A stretch of 64,000 nt of DNA, from the NCBI RefSeq assembly GCF_028548395.1, contig NZ_JAQQLA010000003.1, positions 719,820-783,819 on the forward strand, given 5' to 3'. Below, piece after piece: positions 25,847 to 35,522 of this stretch. Position 1 is the first letter of the stretch. Each line of letters begins with the position of its first letter. The stretch is from Vogesella indigofera. Lineage in GTDB: Bacteria > Pseudomonadota > Gammaproteobacteria > Burkholderiales > Chromobacteriaceae. The position numbers and the translations under genes were made by a program. The notes below the pieces were generated by a model that saw only the letters and a program-made list of their open reading frames with translations, was not told the DNA's origin and searched no databases.

Positions 25847-26686
25847 ATGCACCAGAAATTCACCGGCAGCGAGCAGTACATTGCCACCCCCGACCTGATG
25901 ACCGCGGTCAACGCCGCCATCACCCTGGAACGTCCGCTACTGATCAAGGGCGAGCCCGGCACCGGCAAGACCATGCTTGCCGAACAACTGGCGAAGGCGC
26001 TGGGCAAGCAGCTGATCGTGTGGCCGGTCAAATCCACCACCAAGGCGCAGCACGGCCTGTACGAGTACGATGCCGTATCGCGCCTGCGCGACTCGCAGCT
26101 CGGCAACGAGCGCGTGCACCACATCAGCAACTACATCGTCAAAGGCAAGCTGTGGCAGGCGTTCGAGGCCAGCGAGGCACCGGTGCTGCTGATCGACGAA
26201 ATCGACAAGGCCGACATCGAGTTCCCCAACGACCTGCTGCGCGAACTGGACCAGATGGAGTTCTTCGTGCACGAGACGCAGGAGCAGATCAAGGCCCACC
26301 AGCGTCCCATCATCGTCATCACCTCCAACAACGAGAAAGAGCTGCCCGACGCCTTCCTGCGCCGCTGCTTCTTCCACTACATCCGCTTCCCCGATCAGGA
26401 CACCCTGCAGCGCATCGTCAACGCCCACTTCCCGACGCTGCGTGACAGCCTGCTGCGCAGTGCGCTGGAAGGCTTCCTCGCCATTCGCGAGCTGCCCGGC
26501 ATCAAGAAGAAACCGTCGACCTCGGAGCTGCTGGACTGGCTGCGTCTGCTGCAGGCCGACGGCACGCCGGACGATGCCATCCAGAATGGCGGCGTACCGC
26601 CGTTTGCCGGCGCCCTGCTGAAGAACGAGCAGGACATGTCGCTACTGGAGCGCATCCTCAACGCCACCCGCGCGCGCCGCAACTGA
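25847..26686 (+). CDS. MoxR-family AAA+ ATPase
   Basis: This 279-residue chaperone-like ATPase has Walker A GEPGTGKT, Walker B LLIDEIDKAD, sensor 1 ITSNNEKELPDAFLRRC with the arginine finger, and the lid. MoxR proteins usually cooperate with a VWA-domain protein encoded next to them; here the next gene is xerC, so the partner lies elsewhere. The length is at the short end for the family. The start has no strong Shine-Dalgarno. Confidence 0.92.
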   Translation: MHQKFTGSEQYIATPDLMTAVNAAITLERPLLIKGEPGTGKTMLAEQLAKALGKQLIVWPVKSTTKAQHGLYEYDAVSRLRDSQLGNERVHHISNYIVKGKLWQAFEASEAPVLLIDEIDKADIEFPNDLLRELDQMEFFVHETQEQIKAHQRPIIVITSNNEKELPDAFLRRCFFHYIRFPDQDTLQRIVNAHFPTLRDSLLRSALEGFLAIRELPGIKKKPSTSELLDWLRLLQADGTPDDAIQNGGVPPFAGALLKNEQDMSLLERILNATRARRN

Positions 26687-26688
26687 CC

Positions 26689-27579
26689 ATGAATGAAGCC
26701 TGGACCGCCAAGCTGCAGCAGTTCGACCAGCAACTGCAGTTGGCCGCAAGGAGCGAGCACACGCGCGAGGCCTACGCGCGCGATATTGCCTATCTCGCCA
26801 GGCTGACCCGGCTGGAGCAGCCGGAACAGGTCAACACCCTCGCCGTGCAGCGGGCGCTGGCGCAGTTGCGCCACCAGGGGCTGTCGCCGCGCTCGCTGGC
26901 GCGCATCCTGTCCAGCTGGCGCAACCTGTTCCACTGGATGATCCGGCAGGAGCACATTGCGGCCAACCCTTGCGCCGGCCTGCGACCGCCACGGGCACCG
27001 CAACGCCTGCCCAAGGCGCTCAGCGTCGACGCTACCATGCAGCTGCTGGACCAACCCAGCGAGGGGCGACTGCAATGGCGCGACCACGCCATGTTTGAAT
27101 TGATGTACTCCTCCGGCCTGCGCCTGAGCGAAACCACCTCACTCAATGTTGCCGACCTCGACCTGTCACAACAGCTGGTCAAGGTCAGCGGCAAGGGCAA
27201 GCGCGAACGGCTGCTGCCGGTTGGTCGCAGTGCCGCCGACGCGCTGCGCCGCTGGCTGGAAGTGCGCGGCAGCACCCAGGATGACGCGCTATTCGTGTCG
27301 GAACAGGGAACACGGCTGTCGTCGCGGCAACTGGCACGGCGACTGGAAAAATGGCGACTGCAAAGCGACTGCGAGCAGCACGTGCACCCGCACATGCTGC
27401 GCCACTCGTTTGCCAGTCACATCCTGCAGTCATCCGGCGATCTGCGCGCGGTGCAGGAAATGCTGGGCCACGCCAACCTGGCCACCACCCAGATCTACAC
27501 CAGCCTCGACTTTCAGCATCTGGCCAAGGTCTACGACGGCGCCCACCCGCGCGCCAAGAAGACACCGGACAACTCGTAA
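26689..27579 (+). CDS. xerC: Tyrosine recombinase XerC
   Basis: This 296-residue site-specific recombinase resolves chromosome dimers at dif together with XerD. All catalytic residues are visible: R145 (SSGLRLSE), K169 (SGKGKRE), H235 and R238 (HPHMLRHSF), H261 (LGHANL) and the nucleophile Y270 (TQIYT). A SAM-like N-terminal domain precedes. The location away from mobile DNA favours the housekeeping XerC over an integrase. A one-mismatch repeat copy lies at 26957-26970. Confidence 0.93.
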   Translation: MNEAWTAKLQQFDQQLQLAARSEHTREAYARDIAYLARLTRLEQPEQVNTLAVQRALAQLRHQGLSPRSLARILSSWRNLFHWMIRQEHIAANPCAGLRPPRAPQRLPKALSVDATMQLLDQPSEGRLQWRDHAMFELMYSSGLRLSETTSLNVADLDLSQQLVKVSGKGKRERLLPVGRSAADALRRWLEVRGSTQDDALFVSEQGTRLSSRQLARRLEKWRLQSDCEQHVHPHMLRHSFASHILQSSGDLRAVQEMLGHANLATTQIYTSLDFQHLAKVYDGAHPRAKKTPDNS

Positions 27580-27589
27580 CGCGCGGCGC

Positions 27590-29782
27590 TCAGTACTGCG
27601 CGCCGAGGCTGAAATAGCCGGTCCACTGCCCGCCCTTTGCATTGCCGACCCCGACCGACCACGGCCCCAGCACGGTGTCCGCACCCAGAAACAGCGTCAT
27701 ACCCGGCAACCAGCTGCTATTGCGCTGATCCCACACCGTGCGCCACGCCTTGCCGGCCTCGAACGACACCCCGGCATACAGCCCGGAGCCGAGCGCCGAC
27801 GGCAAGCCGGCGGCACGCCAGTACAGCATGCTGCGCAGCAAGGCGGTGCGACTGGCCAGCAGCTCGCCCGGCTGATAGCCGGACAGGTTGTTGAAGCCGC
27901 CCAGCGCATAGACCATGCCGTCGCCGCGCCCGAAGGAGCCGTCAAACCGCGCGGTGGTGCGCAGCGTGACATCGCGCGGCAGCAGCTGCGCCGCGTCTAG
28001 ACGGATGCCGATACTGTGATAGCGCTCATCCAGCGCCATGGTGTACGGCGCCGACAGCGAGAACTGTGCCGCCATGCCCTGCCGCGGCCAACGTGGATTG
28101 TCCAGCTGGTCGTAGTTGAACAGCATCCGCACGCCGCGCGCACTCTGCCGCTCGCGCGCATCGTCGTAGACCGCCGCGCCGGTTTTCAGCCGCAGCGCGG
28201 TGCGGCTCTGGTACACCCCCAGCCGCAATTCACCGAACTGCCGGAAATCCCAGCCCAGATCGGCATTGGCCTGCGTGGTACCGAAGATGAAATCCGCCTC
28301 GCGCCGGTGGCCGGGCGAGTACAACGAATACAGCCGGTCCTCGTAACGCGCCGACAGGCTGGCGAACAGCTGGCTGTCGGTCGCCAGCGGCTGGTACCAC
28401 TCGCTGCGCAGCATCGGCTCCTCGCCCAGCCGCAATTCGTTGAGCCACATGCCGCCGGCCGCGTTCAGCCAGCTGCGCTTGTGCTCGCCCAGCAGCGCAA
28501 AGCTGGCACGACCATGGGTGGCGCTACTCAGACTCAGGCCGGCGCGCAGGTAATTGGGGCCGACAAAGCGCTCTTCCGCCGTCACCCGTGCCACATTCTG
28601 CCCCTGCTCGAACGCGGTACGGTAGGACAGCCGCTCCAGGTCGCCATCGGCAAACACCTCGGTCAACCGACGGTGAAAGGTGTCCAGCGGCAGCGCGGTG
28701 GAAGCGGCCGACAGCCGCTGCTGCAGCGCCTGCGGGTCGACAAAGTCGAAATTGCCGGCCACCTCGACGCGGTCGATGCGCGCCGACAGCGGCGCCCGCC
28801 TCGTCGCCTGCCTGGCGGCATAGTGCTCTGCCGGCAGCGCGAACGGCGCCAGTTGCGCGGCGATGCCCTGCGCCGCGCGCCGGCCGGCTTCGACGATGTC
28901 GGCATTGCGCGCAAAATCGGCGGGAGAAAAGCCGTCCAGGATTGGCCGCAACAGCAAGTCCTGCGGCCGCATCTTCGCCAGCTGCTCCTTGCTGTTGCGC
29001 GCCACCATCAGGTAGCTGGTCTGGTCCAGCACATTGATGAAGCTGCGCAGCTGCTCCGCCTTCAGCGGCGGGGTGCCGACATCGATCACCAGCAGCACGT
29101 CGGCGCAGCCACCGAGCAGCTCTTCCACCGGCAGCTGCCGCGCCAGGCCGCCATCCACCAGTAGTCGACCGTCATGCTCCACCACATCGAACAGCCCCGG
29201 CACCGCCATGCTGGCGCGCATCGCCAGGCTCAGGTCACCACGGTCAAACACCACCGCATCGCCGCTTTCCAGATCGGTGGCCACCGCGCGAAACGGGATC
29301 GACAAGCGGTCGAAGCTGGGCTCGTCGCGGGCGCGGGTCAGCTCGCGGATGAACAGGTCGATGGCCTGAGAATTGATCGCGCCGCGCGGAATGCGCAGCT
29401 CACCGTCGCGCACGCCAAAGGACAGATCGAAGTAATTGACCAGATCGCCCTGCTTGCGCAGGTAGGGTACGTCCTGCCGTGCCGGCTTGCCCGACAGCAG
29501 TACATCCCAGTCGGCATGGCGAAACAGCCCGGCCATCTCGTCCAGAGCACGACCGCTGGCGTAGGCGCCGCCGATCAGGGCGCCGGCACTGGTGCCCGCG
29601 ATGCAGGCCACCGGCACCCGCAAGCGCTCCAGCTCCTGCAGCACGCCCAAGTGGGCAAAACCGCGCGCCCCGCCCCCACCGAGTACCACCCCCAGCCGTG
29701 GCGGAGTGGCGGCATGAACCAGCAGCGGCAACAGCAGCAAGACGACGGCCAGGTGCAAGCGCCAAGATCCGGAAAAAAGCAT
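27590..29782 (-). CDS. Patatin-like phospholipase with BamA-type barrel (PlpD-like, type Vd autotransporter)
   Basis: This 730-residue protein carries a signal peptide (LHLAVVLLLLPLLVHA), a patatin domain with the oxyanion loop GGGGARG, the catalytic serine in GTSAG and the aspartate in VDGGLARQLP, then a POTRA-like linker and a C-terminal 16-stranded Omp85-like barrel. The terminal residues YFSLGAQY look like an outer-membrane beta-signal without the usual final Phe. Known relatives release or display a phospholipase A1 at the cell surface. It converges with xerC with a ten-base gap. Confidence 0.92.
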   Translation of the reverse strand: MLFSGSWRLHLAVVLLLLPLLVHAATPPRLGVVLGGGGARGFAHLGVLQELERLRVPVACIAGTSAGALIGGAYASGRALDEMAGLFRHADWDVLLSGKPARQDVPYLRKQGDLVNYFDLSFGVRDGELRIPRGAINSQAIDLFIRELTRARDEPSFDRLSIPFRAVATDLESGDAVVFDRGDLSLAMRASMAVPGLFDVVEHDGRLLVDGGLARQLPVEELLGGCADVLLVIDVGTPPLKAEQLRSFINVLDQTSYLMVARNSKEQLAKMRPQDLLLRPILDGFSPADFARNADIVEAGRRAAQGIAAQLAPFALPAEHYAARQATRRAPLSARIDRVEVAGNFDFVDPQALQQRLSAASTALPLDTFHRRLTEVFADGDLERLSYRTAFEQGQNVARVTAEERFVGPNYLRAGLSLSSATHGRASFALLGEHKRSWLNAAGGMWLNELRLGEEPMLRSEWYQPLATDSQLFASLSARYEDRLYSLYSPGHRREADFIFGTTQANADLGWDFRQFGELRLGVYQSRTALRLKTGAAVYDDARERQSARGVRMLFNYDQLDNPRWPRQGMAAQFSLSAPYTMALDERYHSIGIRLDAAQLLPRDVTLRTTARFDGSFGRGDGMVYALGGFNNLSGYQPGELLASRTALLRSMLYWRAAGLPSALGSGLYAGVSFEAGKAWRTVWDQRNSSWLPGMTLFLGADTVLGPWSVGVGNAKGGQWTGYFSLGAQY

Positions 29783-29883
29783 AGGCAGTAATGACTCTTT
29801 CTGTTATTGGTCCGAGATACGATAATATAGCGGGATAATCACGTTACCCTGGCCTTCAACCTCGCCGAGTCCATCTCCACGTA

Positions 29884-31410
29884 ATGATCGACAACATTAA
29901 AACCATTCTGGGATCCCTGGTCGGGAAGAAAAAACCCAGCGACAGCACCGTCTCCGCCACCTTGCTGGTGAAAAACCTGCCAAGTGACGAGTATTACACG
30001 GCGCTGATCGAGGTCATCAAGGCGGTCAGCAAGATCAACAAGGATGCCACGGTCACCCTGAAGGACCGCATCAGCACCCTGCTCTACGTCGACGGCCAGT
30101 CCGTGGGCATGCACAGCAAGCTGTGCAGTGAATTCCTGCGCGGCTCGCCGCGTTCAAAATCGTTCCTGCCCAGCATCCTGTCCTACTGGACCGAACTGTC
30201 CAACGGTTACCAGCTGTGCCTGCGCCAGATGCACAGCGCCAAGAATTTTGTCGTCGACGGCAACATCGAGCTGGCCACCGCCCGCGCGCTGCACCACCAG
30301 CTAAGCCTGGTGAAATGGAGCGCGCTGCGCTACATCTCGGCCGAGGGCAACACCTGGCAGCAAGCCTATCACCTGTACCAGTTCGCAGAGCAGGAACAGT
30401 TCCACACCAAGCGCATTGCGCTGTACGACCGGCTGAACAGCAGCATTTCCCCGGAAGAGCTGCTGATCCAGGCGGCGATGCTGCACCTGGCGCAGACCGA
30501 CAACCTGCTGCCGCAGGAAATCGAGGCCATCCACCTGCTGCTGGAACGACTGGTGGAAGGCGTGCAGCTGGAACTGCAGGCCACGCAAAGCGAATTCCAG
30601 TACGTGATCAACCTCGACATGCCCGCCGCGCCGCAACTGCTGCGCCGCGGCGTGCTGGGTAAGGGCTGCCGCTACTGGTCCGGCGACCACGTCGTCAACC
30701 GGCTTGCCGACCTGATCCTCGATTTTGACCAGGGCATCCCGGAAGCCTTTGCCCGCGCGCTGCCGGAAATGAGCCTGGATCTGTGGCGCGACATGCTGCA
30801 GAAACTGTCGACGCGCTGGTCACAGGATGGCGGCAAGTCGATGCGCCGTCACGAACGCCTGTCGTCGACCGGCCAGGCGCGGGTGGAAGTCGGGTTTGAG
30901 CGCATCGCCCACCACCTGAAAGTCAACCGCACCCTGCCGCTGGGCGACGACAACCTGGTGCCGGAATGGCGGGTCAACGACACCAGCGAAGTCGGCATGG
31001 GGCTGATCTACATCGGCCGCGCGGTGGAAAGCCTGATCATCGGCCGCAGCATCTGGGTGTCGCAAAAAGACCGCCCCAACCAGCTCGGCATCATCCGCCG
31101 CGTGCAGCGCCTGCCGGAAGGCGGCACCCGCATCGGCGTGGAGCTGCTTGGCAGCCTGCCATTGCCGGTGATCCTCAGCGAAAACGAGCGAGAGGCAATC
31201 TCCAACCACAACGGCCTGTACATCACGCAGACCAATGCCCAGAAAGGCAAGCGCGTCTTCATCGTGCCCAAGTCCTTTGCCAAGCCGGGCAAGCTGCTCA
31301 ATTTCCTCGCCAACGGCAAGTCCTACCAGATCCGCATCAGCAGCGTGATCAGCCAATTCGAGGACTGCCACCAGGTCGAATTCGAGACCCTGGAACGGCT
31401 CAGCGACTGA
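29884..31410 (+). CDS. Hypothetical protein, possible PilZ-like C-terminus
   Basis: This 508-residue cytoplasmic protein is one I do not recognise securely. The N-terminal ~330 residues are helical (SKLCSEFLRGSPRSKSFLPSIL; ATARALHHQLSLVKW), and the last ~170 are beta-rich with PilZ-like character (GRSIWVSQKDRPNQLGIIRRVQRLPEGGTRIGVELLGS), where an RxxxR region and a later V-E-L could bind a ligand such as c-di-GMP. That is only an inference. It ends at a strong terminator. Confidence 0.6.
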   Translation: MIDNIKTILGSLVGKKKPSDSTVSATLLVKNLPSDEYYTALIEVIKAVSKINKDATVTLKDRISTLLYVDGQSVGMHSKLCSEFLRGSPRSKSFLPSILSYWTELSNGYQLCLRQMHSAKNFVVDGNIELATARALHHQLSLVKWSALRYISAEGNTWQQAYHLYQFAEQEQFHTKRIALYDRLNSSISPEELLIQAAMLHLAQTDNLLPQEIEAIHLLLERLVEGVQLELQATQSEFQYVINLDMPAAPQLLRRGVLGKGCRYWSGDHVVNRLADLILDFDQGIPEAFARALPEMSLDLWRDMLQKLSTRWSQDGGKSMRRHERLSSTGQARVEVGFERIAHHLKVNRTLPLGDDNLVPEWRVNDTSEVGMGLIYIGRAVESLIIGRSIWVSQKDRPNQLGIIRRVQRLPEGGTRIGVELLGSLPLPVILSENEREAISNHNGLYITQTNAQKGKRVFIVPKSFAKPGKLLNFLANGKSYQIRISSVISQFEDCHQVEFETLERLSD

Positions 31411-31430
31411 ACTTGGTTTCCATCCGGCCA

Positions 31431-31463
31431 AAAAAGGCGGTCACCACTGGTGACCGCCTTTTT
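31431..31463. terminator. Terminator after the hypothetical gene
   Basis: AAAAAGGCGGTCACC (31431-31445) pairs with GGTGACCGCCTTTTT (31449-31463) around ACT, between convergent genes. Confidence 0.93.
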
Positions 31464-31488
31464 CATGCCCGCCTGACAGCAAGCCTGC

Positions 31489-32319
31489 TCACGCCGCCCG
31501 CCCCAGTACCGCGTCCAGCCAGCGCGTCGGCAGCAGCCGCTTCAGCCACCAGAACAGGTGCGTCGGAAAGGTGACCCGGTAGCGCGCCGCCGGCCGTGCG
31601 GCCAGCAAGGCCCGCTCCACCTTGGCCAGCACCGCCGTCGCCGGCAAGGTGAACGGCGCGGCGTGGCCTTCCTTCTTCAGCCGCAGCAACTGCTTTTCGT
31701 AAGAGGCGCGGTGCGCACTGTGCGCGATGTCGATGTTGGCCAGAAACTTGGCCAAGGCATTGGGACGGAAGCGGCTCTCGATCGGGCCCGGCTCGATCAG
31801 GCTGATATGGATGCCGCTCCCGGCCAGCTCCAGCCGCAGGGTGTCGCACAATCCTTCCATCGCGTACTTGCTGGCGTTGTAGGCGCCGCGATACTTCATC
31901 GCGGCAAACCCCAGCACCGAGCTGTTGAACAGTACGCGGCCATACCCCTGGCGCCGCATCACCGGTAACACCGCATTCAGCAGCTCCCAGGCGCCGAACA
32001 GGTTGGTCTCGAACTGCGCCCGCATCGCGTGGCGCGGCACGTCCTCGGCAGCGCCGGGCTGGCCGTATCCGGCATTGTTGAACAGCGCGTCCAGCGTGCC
32101 GCCGGTGCGGCGCAGCACCTCGGCCACCGCGGCGTGGATGCTGGCGCTGTCGTCCACATCCAGCGACAGCGCTTCCAGCCCCTGCTGCTGCAGACGGCTG
32201 ACGTCCTCCGCCTTGCGCGCGCTGGCGAACACGCGCCAGCCCTTTGCGGCCAACCCTTGTGCCACCACCAGACCAATGCCGGACGAACAGCCGGTAATCA
32301 AGATGCTTTTGGCCGCCAC
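31489..32319 (-). CDS. Short-chain dehydrogenase/reductase
   Basis: This 276-residue classical SDR has the cofactor motif ITGCSSGIG, the NNAGYG motif and the catalytic Y-x3-K in YNASKYAMEGL. The arginine in SARKAED after the second strand suggests NADP(H). It is related to enzymes that reduce retinol or steroid-like lipids in databases, but its substrate is not known. A one-mismatch repeat copy lies at 32244-32257. Confidence 0.9.
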   Translation of the reverse strand: MAAKSILITGCSSGIGLVVAQGLAAKGWRVFASARKAEDVSRLQQQGLEALSLDVDDSASIHAAVAEVLRRTGGTLDALFNNAGYGQPGAAEDVPRHAMRAQFETNLFGAWELLNAVLPVMRRQGYGRVLFNSSVLGFAAMKYRGAYNASKYAMEGLCDTLRLELAGSGIHISLIEPGPIESRFRPNALAKFLANIDIAHSAHRASYEKQLLRLKKEGHAAPFTLPATAVLAKVERALLAARPAARYRVTFPTHLFWWLKRLLPTRWLDAVLGRAA

Positions 32320-32500
32320 GCTGCCACCCTTTCGTCAATCATTCAGGCCGCCACGATAAACAGCCGCTCGCCGGGGGTCAAACGCAACAGGCGTGTTGCC
32401 ATGCGTCGCGCACGGGCAAACACAGGCGCCACTTTGTGCGGACGCAGAAAACACCTACAATGGCGACCGGTAAACCGAACAATGCATGAGGAATAAGGTA

Positions 32501-32734
32501 ATGGCCAAATCCGCCAAGGCGCCGGCAAGCTTCGAAAGCTCGCTGGCACAACTGGAAGACATCATCCAGGCAATGGAAAGCGGCGACATGCCGCTGGATG
32601 CGGCACTCGCCTCCTACAAGCAGGGCATCGAACTGATGAAGTTCTGCCAGGCCAAGCTGGCCGATGCCGAACAACAGCTGCGGGTGCTGGAAAACGGCGA
32701 ACTCAAGCCACTGGACATCAGCCATGAGCAATGA
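32501..32734 (+). CDS. xseB: Exodeoxyribonuclease VII small subunit
   Basis: This 77-residue subunit associates with XseA in degradation of single-stranded DNA. It shows the whole family motif FESSLAQLEDIIQAMESGDMPLD and a helix ending QLRVLENGE. The ATG at 32501 is preferred over 32486 because GAGGAATAAGGT lies just before it. It overlaps ispA by 11 bases, as is common in proteobacterial xseB-ispA-dxs operons. Confidence 0.95.
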   Translation: MAKSAKAPASFESSLAQLEDIIQAMESGDMPLDAALASYKQGIELMKFCQAKLADAEQQLRVLENGELKPLDISHEQ

Positions 32735-33620
32735 AAACTTTGTCGGCTGGATGACCGCCACCCAGCAATACGTCGAAAGAGCACTGGAAGCGGCACTGCC
32801 GGACGAACAGCGCGCCCCGCAGCAACTGCACCAGGCGATGCGCTACAGCACGCTGCAGGGCGGCAAGCGCGTGCGCCCGCTGCTGGCGTTCGCCGCCGGT
32901 GAGCTGGTTGCCGCCGATGCGGCCAACCTTGCCCGCGTGGCCTGTGCCGTGGAGATGATCCACGCCTACTCGCTGGTACACGACGACATGCCGTGCATGG
33001 ACGACGATGTGCTGCGCCGCGGCAAGCCGACCTGTCACGTCGCCTACGACGAGGCCACCGCACTCCTGGTCGGCGACGCCTTGCAGACACTGGCCTTTGA
33101 ACTGCTCAGCCGGCCGATGGACGGGGTACTGCCGCAACAGCAGCTGGCCATGGTGACCACCCTCGCTACCGCCTCTGGCCACGCCGGCATGGCCGGCGGC
33201 CAAGCCATCGACCTCGCCAGCGTTGGCCGCAGCCTGAACCAGACCGAGCTGGAGTTCATGCACTGCATGAAAACCGGCGCCCTGATCCGCGCCGCGGTGC
33301 TGCTCGGCGCCATGTGCGGCCAACCTCTGAGTGCCGAGCAGACCGACAGCCTCGACCATTTCGCCAAGCGCATGGGGCTGGCCTTCCAGGTGGTCGACGA
33401 CGTGCTGGATGTCGAAGCCGACACCGCCACCCTCGGCAAGACCGCCGGCAAGGACGAGGCCAACGACAAGCCGACCTACGTCAGCCTGATGGGCCTGCAG
33501 GAAGCCAAGCAGTTTGCCCGCGAACTCTACAACGACGCGCTGGCCGCGCTGGCACCGTTTGGTGACAAGGCCGCGCGTCTGAAACAGCTGGCCGACTACA
33601 TCGTCGCCCGCTCGTTCTGA
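32724..33620 (+). CDS. ispA: Farnesyl diphosphate synthase
   Basis: This 298-residue trans-isoprenyl diphosphate synthase condenses IPP with DMAPP and GPP. The first Asp-rich motif is DDMPCMDDD and the second is DDVLD, with GGKRVRPLL near the N-terminus. It is the middle gene of the xseB-ispA-dxs operon, which supplies precursors of ubiquinone and undecaprenyl phosphate. One exact repeat copy is at 32919-32930 and a near copy at 33316. Confidence 0.96.
   Translation: MSNENFVGWMTATQQYVERALEAALPDEQRAPQQLHQAMRYSTLQGGKRVRPLLAFAAGELVAADAANLARVACAVEMIHAYSLVHDDMPCMDDDVLRRGKPTCHVAYDEATALLVGDALQTLAFELLSRPMDGVLPQQQLAMVTTLATASGHAGMAGGQAIDLASVGRSLNQTELEFMHCMKTGALIRAAVLLGAMCGQPLSAEQTDSLDHFAKRMGLAFQVVDDVLDVEADTATLGKTAGKDEANDKPTYVSLMGLQEAKQFARELYNDALAALAPFGDKAARLKQLADYIVARSF
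32919..32930 (-). repeat. Dispersed 12-mer repeat copy inside ispA
   Basis: This is an exact GCGGCCAACCTT, coding A-A-N-L in DAANLARV. Confidence 0.85.
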
Positions 33621-33644
33621 ACGACAACACAACACAACAACAAT

Positions 33645-35498
33645 ATGACCACACTGCTCGACACCATCCACAGCCCGGCGGACCTGCGCCAGCTGAAACG
33701 CGGCGACCTACCGCAGCTTGCGCGCGAGCTGCGCGAATTCATCGTCGAATCGGTGAGCAAGACCGGCGGACACTTCGCCTCCAACCTCGGCAGCGTGGAG
33801 CTGACCGTCGCCCTGCACTACGTGTTCAACACCCCGGACGACCGTCTGGTGTGGGACGTCGGCCACCAGACCTATCCGCACAAGATTCTCACCGGCCGCC
33901 GCGAGCGCATGGGCAGCATGCGCCAGCAGGGCGGCCTCGCCGGCTTTCCCAAGCGTGACGAATCCGAGTACGACACCTTCGGCGTCGGCCATTCGTCCAC
34001 TTCCATCGGCGCCGCGCTGGGCATGGCGGTCGCAGCACAGCTGCAGGGCATCGAGCGCCACTGCGTCGCCATCATCGGCGACGGTTCGATGACCGCCGGC
34101 CAAGCGTTCGAGGCGCTGAACAACGCCGGCGCGATGGACACCAACCTGCTGGTGATCCTCAACGACAACGACATGTCGATCTCGCCCAATGTCGGCGCGC
34201 TCAACAACTACCTGGCCAAGATCATGTCCGGCCGCTTCTATGCCGCCGTGCGCCAAGGCTCCAACAAGGTGCTGAGCGGCATCGCCCCGCCGCTGCGCGA
34301 CATCGCCAGCAAGGTGGAAGAACACGTGAAGGGCTTTTTCACGCCCGGCACGCTGTTCGAGGAGTTCGGCTTCAACTACATCGGCCCGATCGACGGCCAC
34401 GATGTCGACGTGCTGACCGACACCCTCAACAACATAAAGAGCCTGAAAGGCCCGCAGTTCCTGCACATCGTCACCAAGAAGGGTCAGGGCTACAAGCTGG
34501 CCGAAAACGATCCGGTGAAATACCACGGCGTGACCAAGTTCGACCCGGCCAACGGCCTGGTCGGCAGCAAGAGCGGCGGCAAGCCGCAGTACACCCAGGT
34601 GTTCGGCGACTGGATCTGCGACATGGCCAAGCTCGATTCGCGCCTGGTCGGCATCACCCCGGCGATGCGCGAAGGCTCCGGCCTGGTGCGCTTCGAGCAG
34701 GAATATCCGCAGCGCTACTTCGACGTCGCCATCGCCGAGCAGCACGCGGTGACCTTTGCCGCCGGCCTCGCCTGTGACGGCCTGAAGCCGGTGGTGGCGA
34801 TCTACTCCACCTTCCTGCAGCGCGCCTACGACCAGCTGATCCACGACGTGGCGCTGCAGAACCTGCCGGTGGTGTTCGCCATCGACCGCGCCGGCCTGGT
34901 CGGCGCCGATGGCCCGACCCACGCCGGCTCCTTCGACCTGTCCTTCCTGCGCTGCATCCCCAACATGACGGTGATGGCGCCCTCCGACGAGAACGAGTGC
35001 CGCCAGATGCTGTACACCGCGTTCACGCTGGATGGCCCGAGCGCGGTGCGCTACCCGCGCGGCACCGGCCCTGGCGCCGCCATCGTGCCGGAAATGTCGG
35101 CACTGCCGCTGGGCAAGGGCCACATCCGCCGCCAGGGTCAGGGCAAGGTGGCGATCCTCGCCTTCGGCAGCATGGTGACGCCGGCGCTGCAGGCGGCCGC
35201 AGCGTTCGACGCCACCGTCGCCGACATGCGCTTCGTCAAGCCACTGGACGCCGAGCTGGTGAAACAGCTGGCCGCCAGCCACGAGCTGATCGTCACCGTC
35301 GAGGAAAACGCCATCATGGGCGGTGCCGGCAGTGCCTGTGGCGAAGTGCTGGCTGCGGCCAACGTACAGGTGCCGCTGCTGCACCTGGGCTTGCCGGACG
35401 ACTACGTCGAGCACGGCGACCCCGCCATGCTGCTGGCCGGCTGCGGTCTCGACGCCGCCGGCATCGAAGCCAGCATCGCCGCCCGTCTGGGGCAGTAA
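33645..35498 (+). CDS. dxs: 1-deoxy-D-xylulose-5-phosphate synthase
   Basis: This 617-residue thiamine-diphosphate enzyme makes the first intermediate of the MEP isoprenoid pathway from pyruvate and glyceraldehyde-3-phosphate. The TPP/Mg motif [18 protein letters not shown], the early [13 protein letters not shown], the transketolase-like [15 protein letters not shown] and the C-terminal [12 protein letters not shown] are intact. It follows ispA by 24 bases, consistent with one operon. Confidence 0.98.
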   Translation: MTTLLDTIHSPADLRQLKRGDLPQLARELREFIVESVSKTGGHFASNLGSVELTVALHYVFNTPDDRLVWDVGHQTYPHKILTGRRERMGSMRQQGGLAGFPKRDESEYDTFGVGHSSTSIGAALGMAVAAQLQGIERHCVAIIGDGSMTAGQAFEALNNAGAMDTNLLVILNDNDMSISPNVGALNNYLAKIMSGRFYAAVRQGSNKVLSGIAPPLRDIASKVEEHVKGFFTPGTLFEEFGFNYIGPIDGHDVDVLTDTLNNIKSLKGPQFLHIVTKKGQGYKLAENDPVKYHGVTKFDPANGLVGSKSGGKPQYTQVFGDWICDMAKLDSRLVGITPAMREGSGLVRFEQEYPQRYFDVAIAEQHAVTFAAGLACDGLKPVVAIYSTFLQRAYDQLIHDVALQNLPVVFAIDRAGLVGADGPTHAGSFDLSFLRCIPNMTVMAPSDENECRQMLYTAFTLDGPSAVRYPRGTGPGAAIVPEMSALPLGKGHIRRQGQGKVAILAFGSMVTPALQAAAAFDATVADMRFVKPLDAELVKQLAASHELIVTVEENAIMGGAGSACGEVLAAANVQVPLLHLGLPDDYVEHGDPAMLLAGCGLDAAGIEASIAARLGQ

Positions 35499-35522
35499 CC
35501 CGCATCGCCGGAGGGCGCGCGC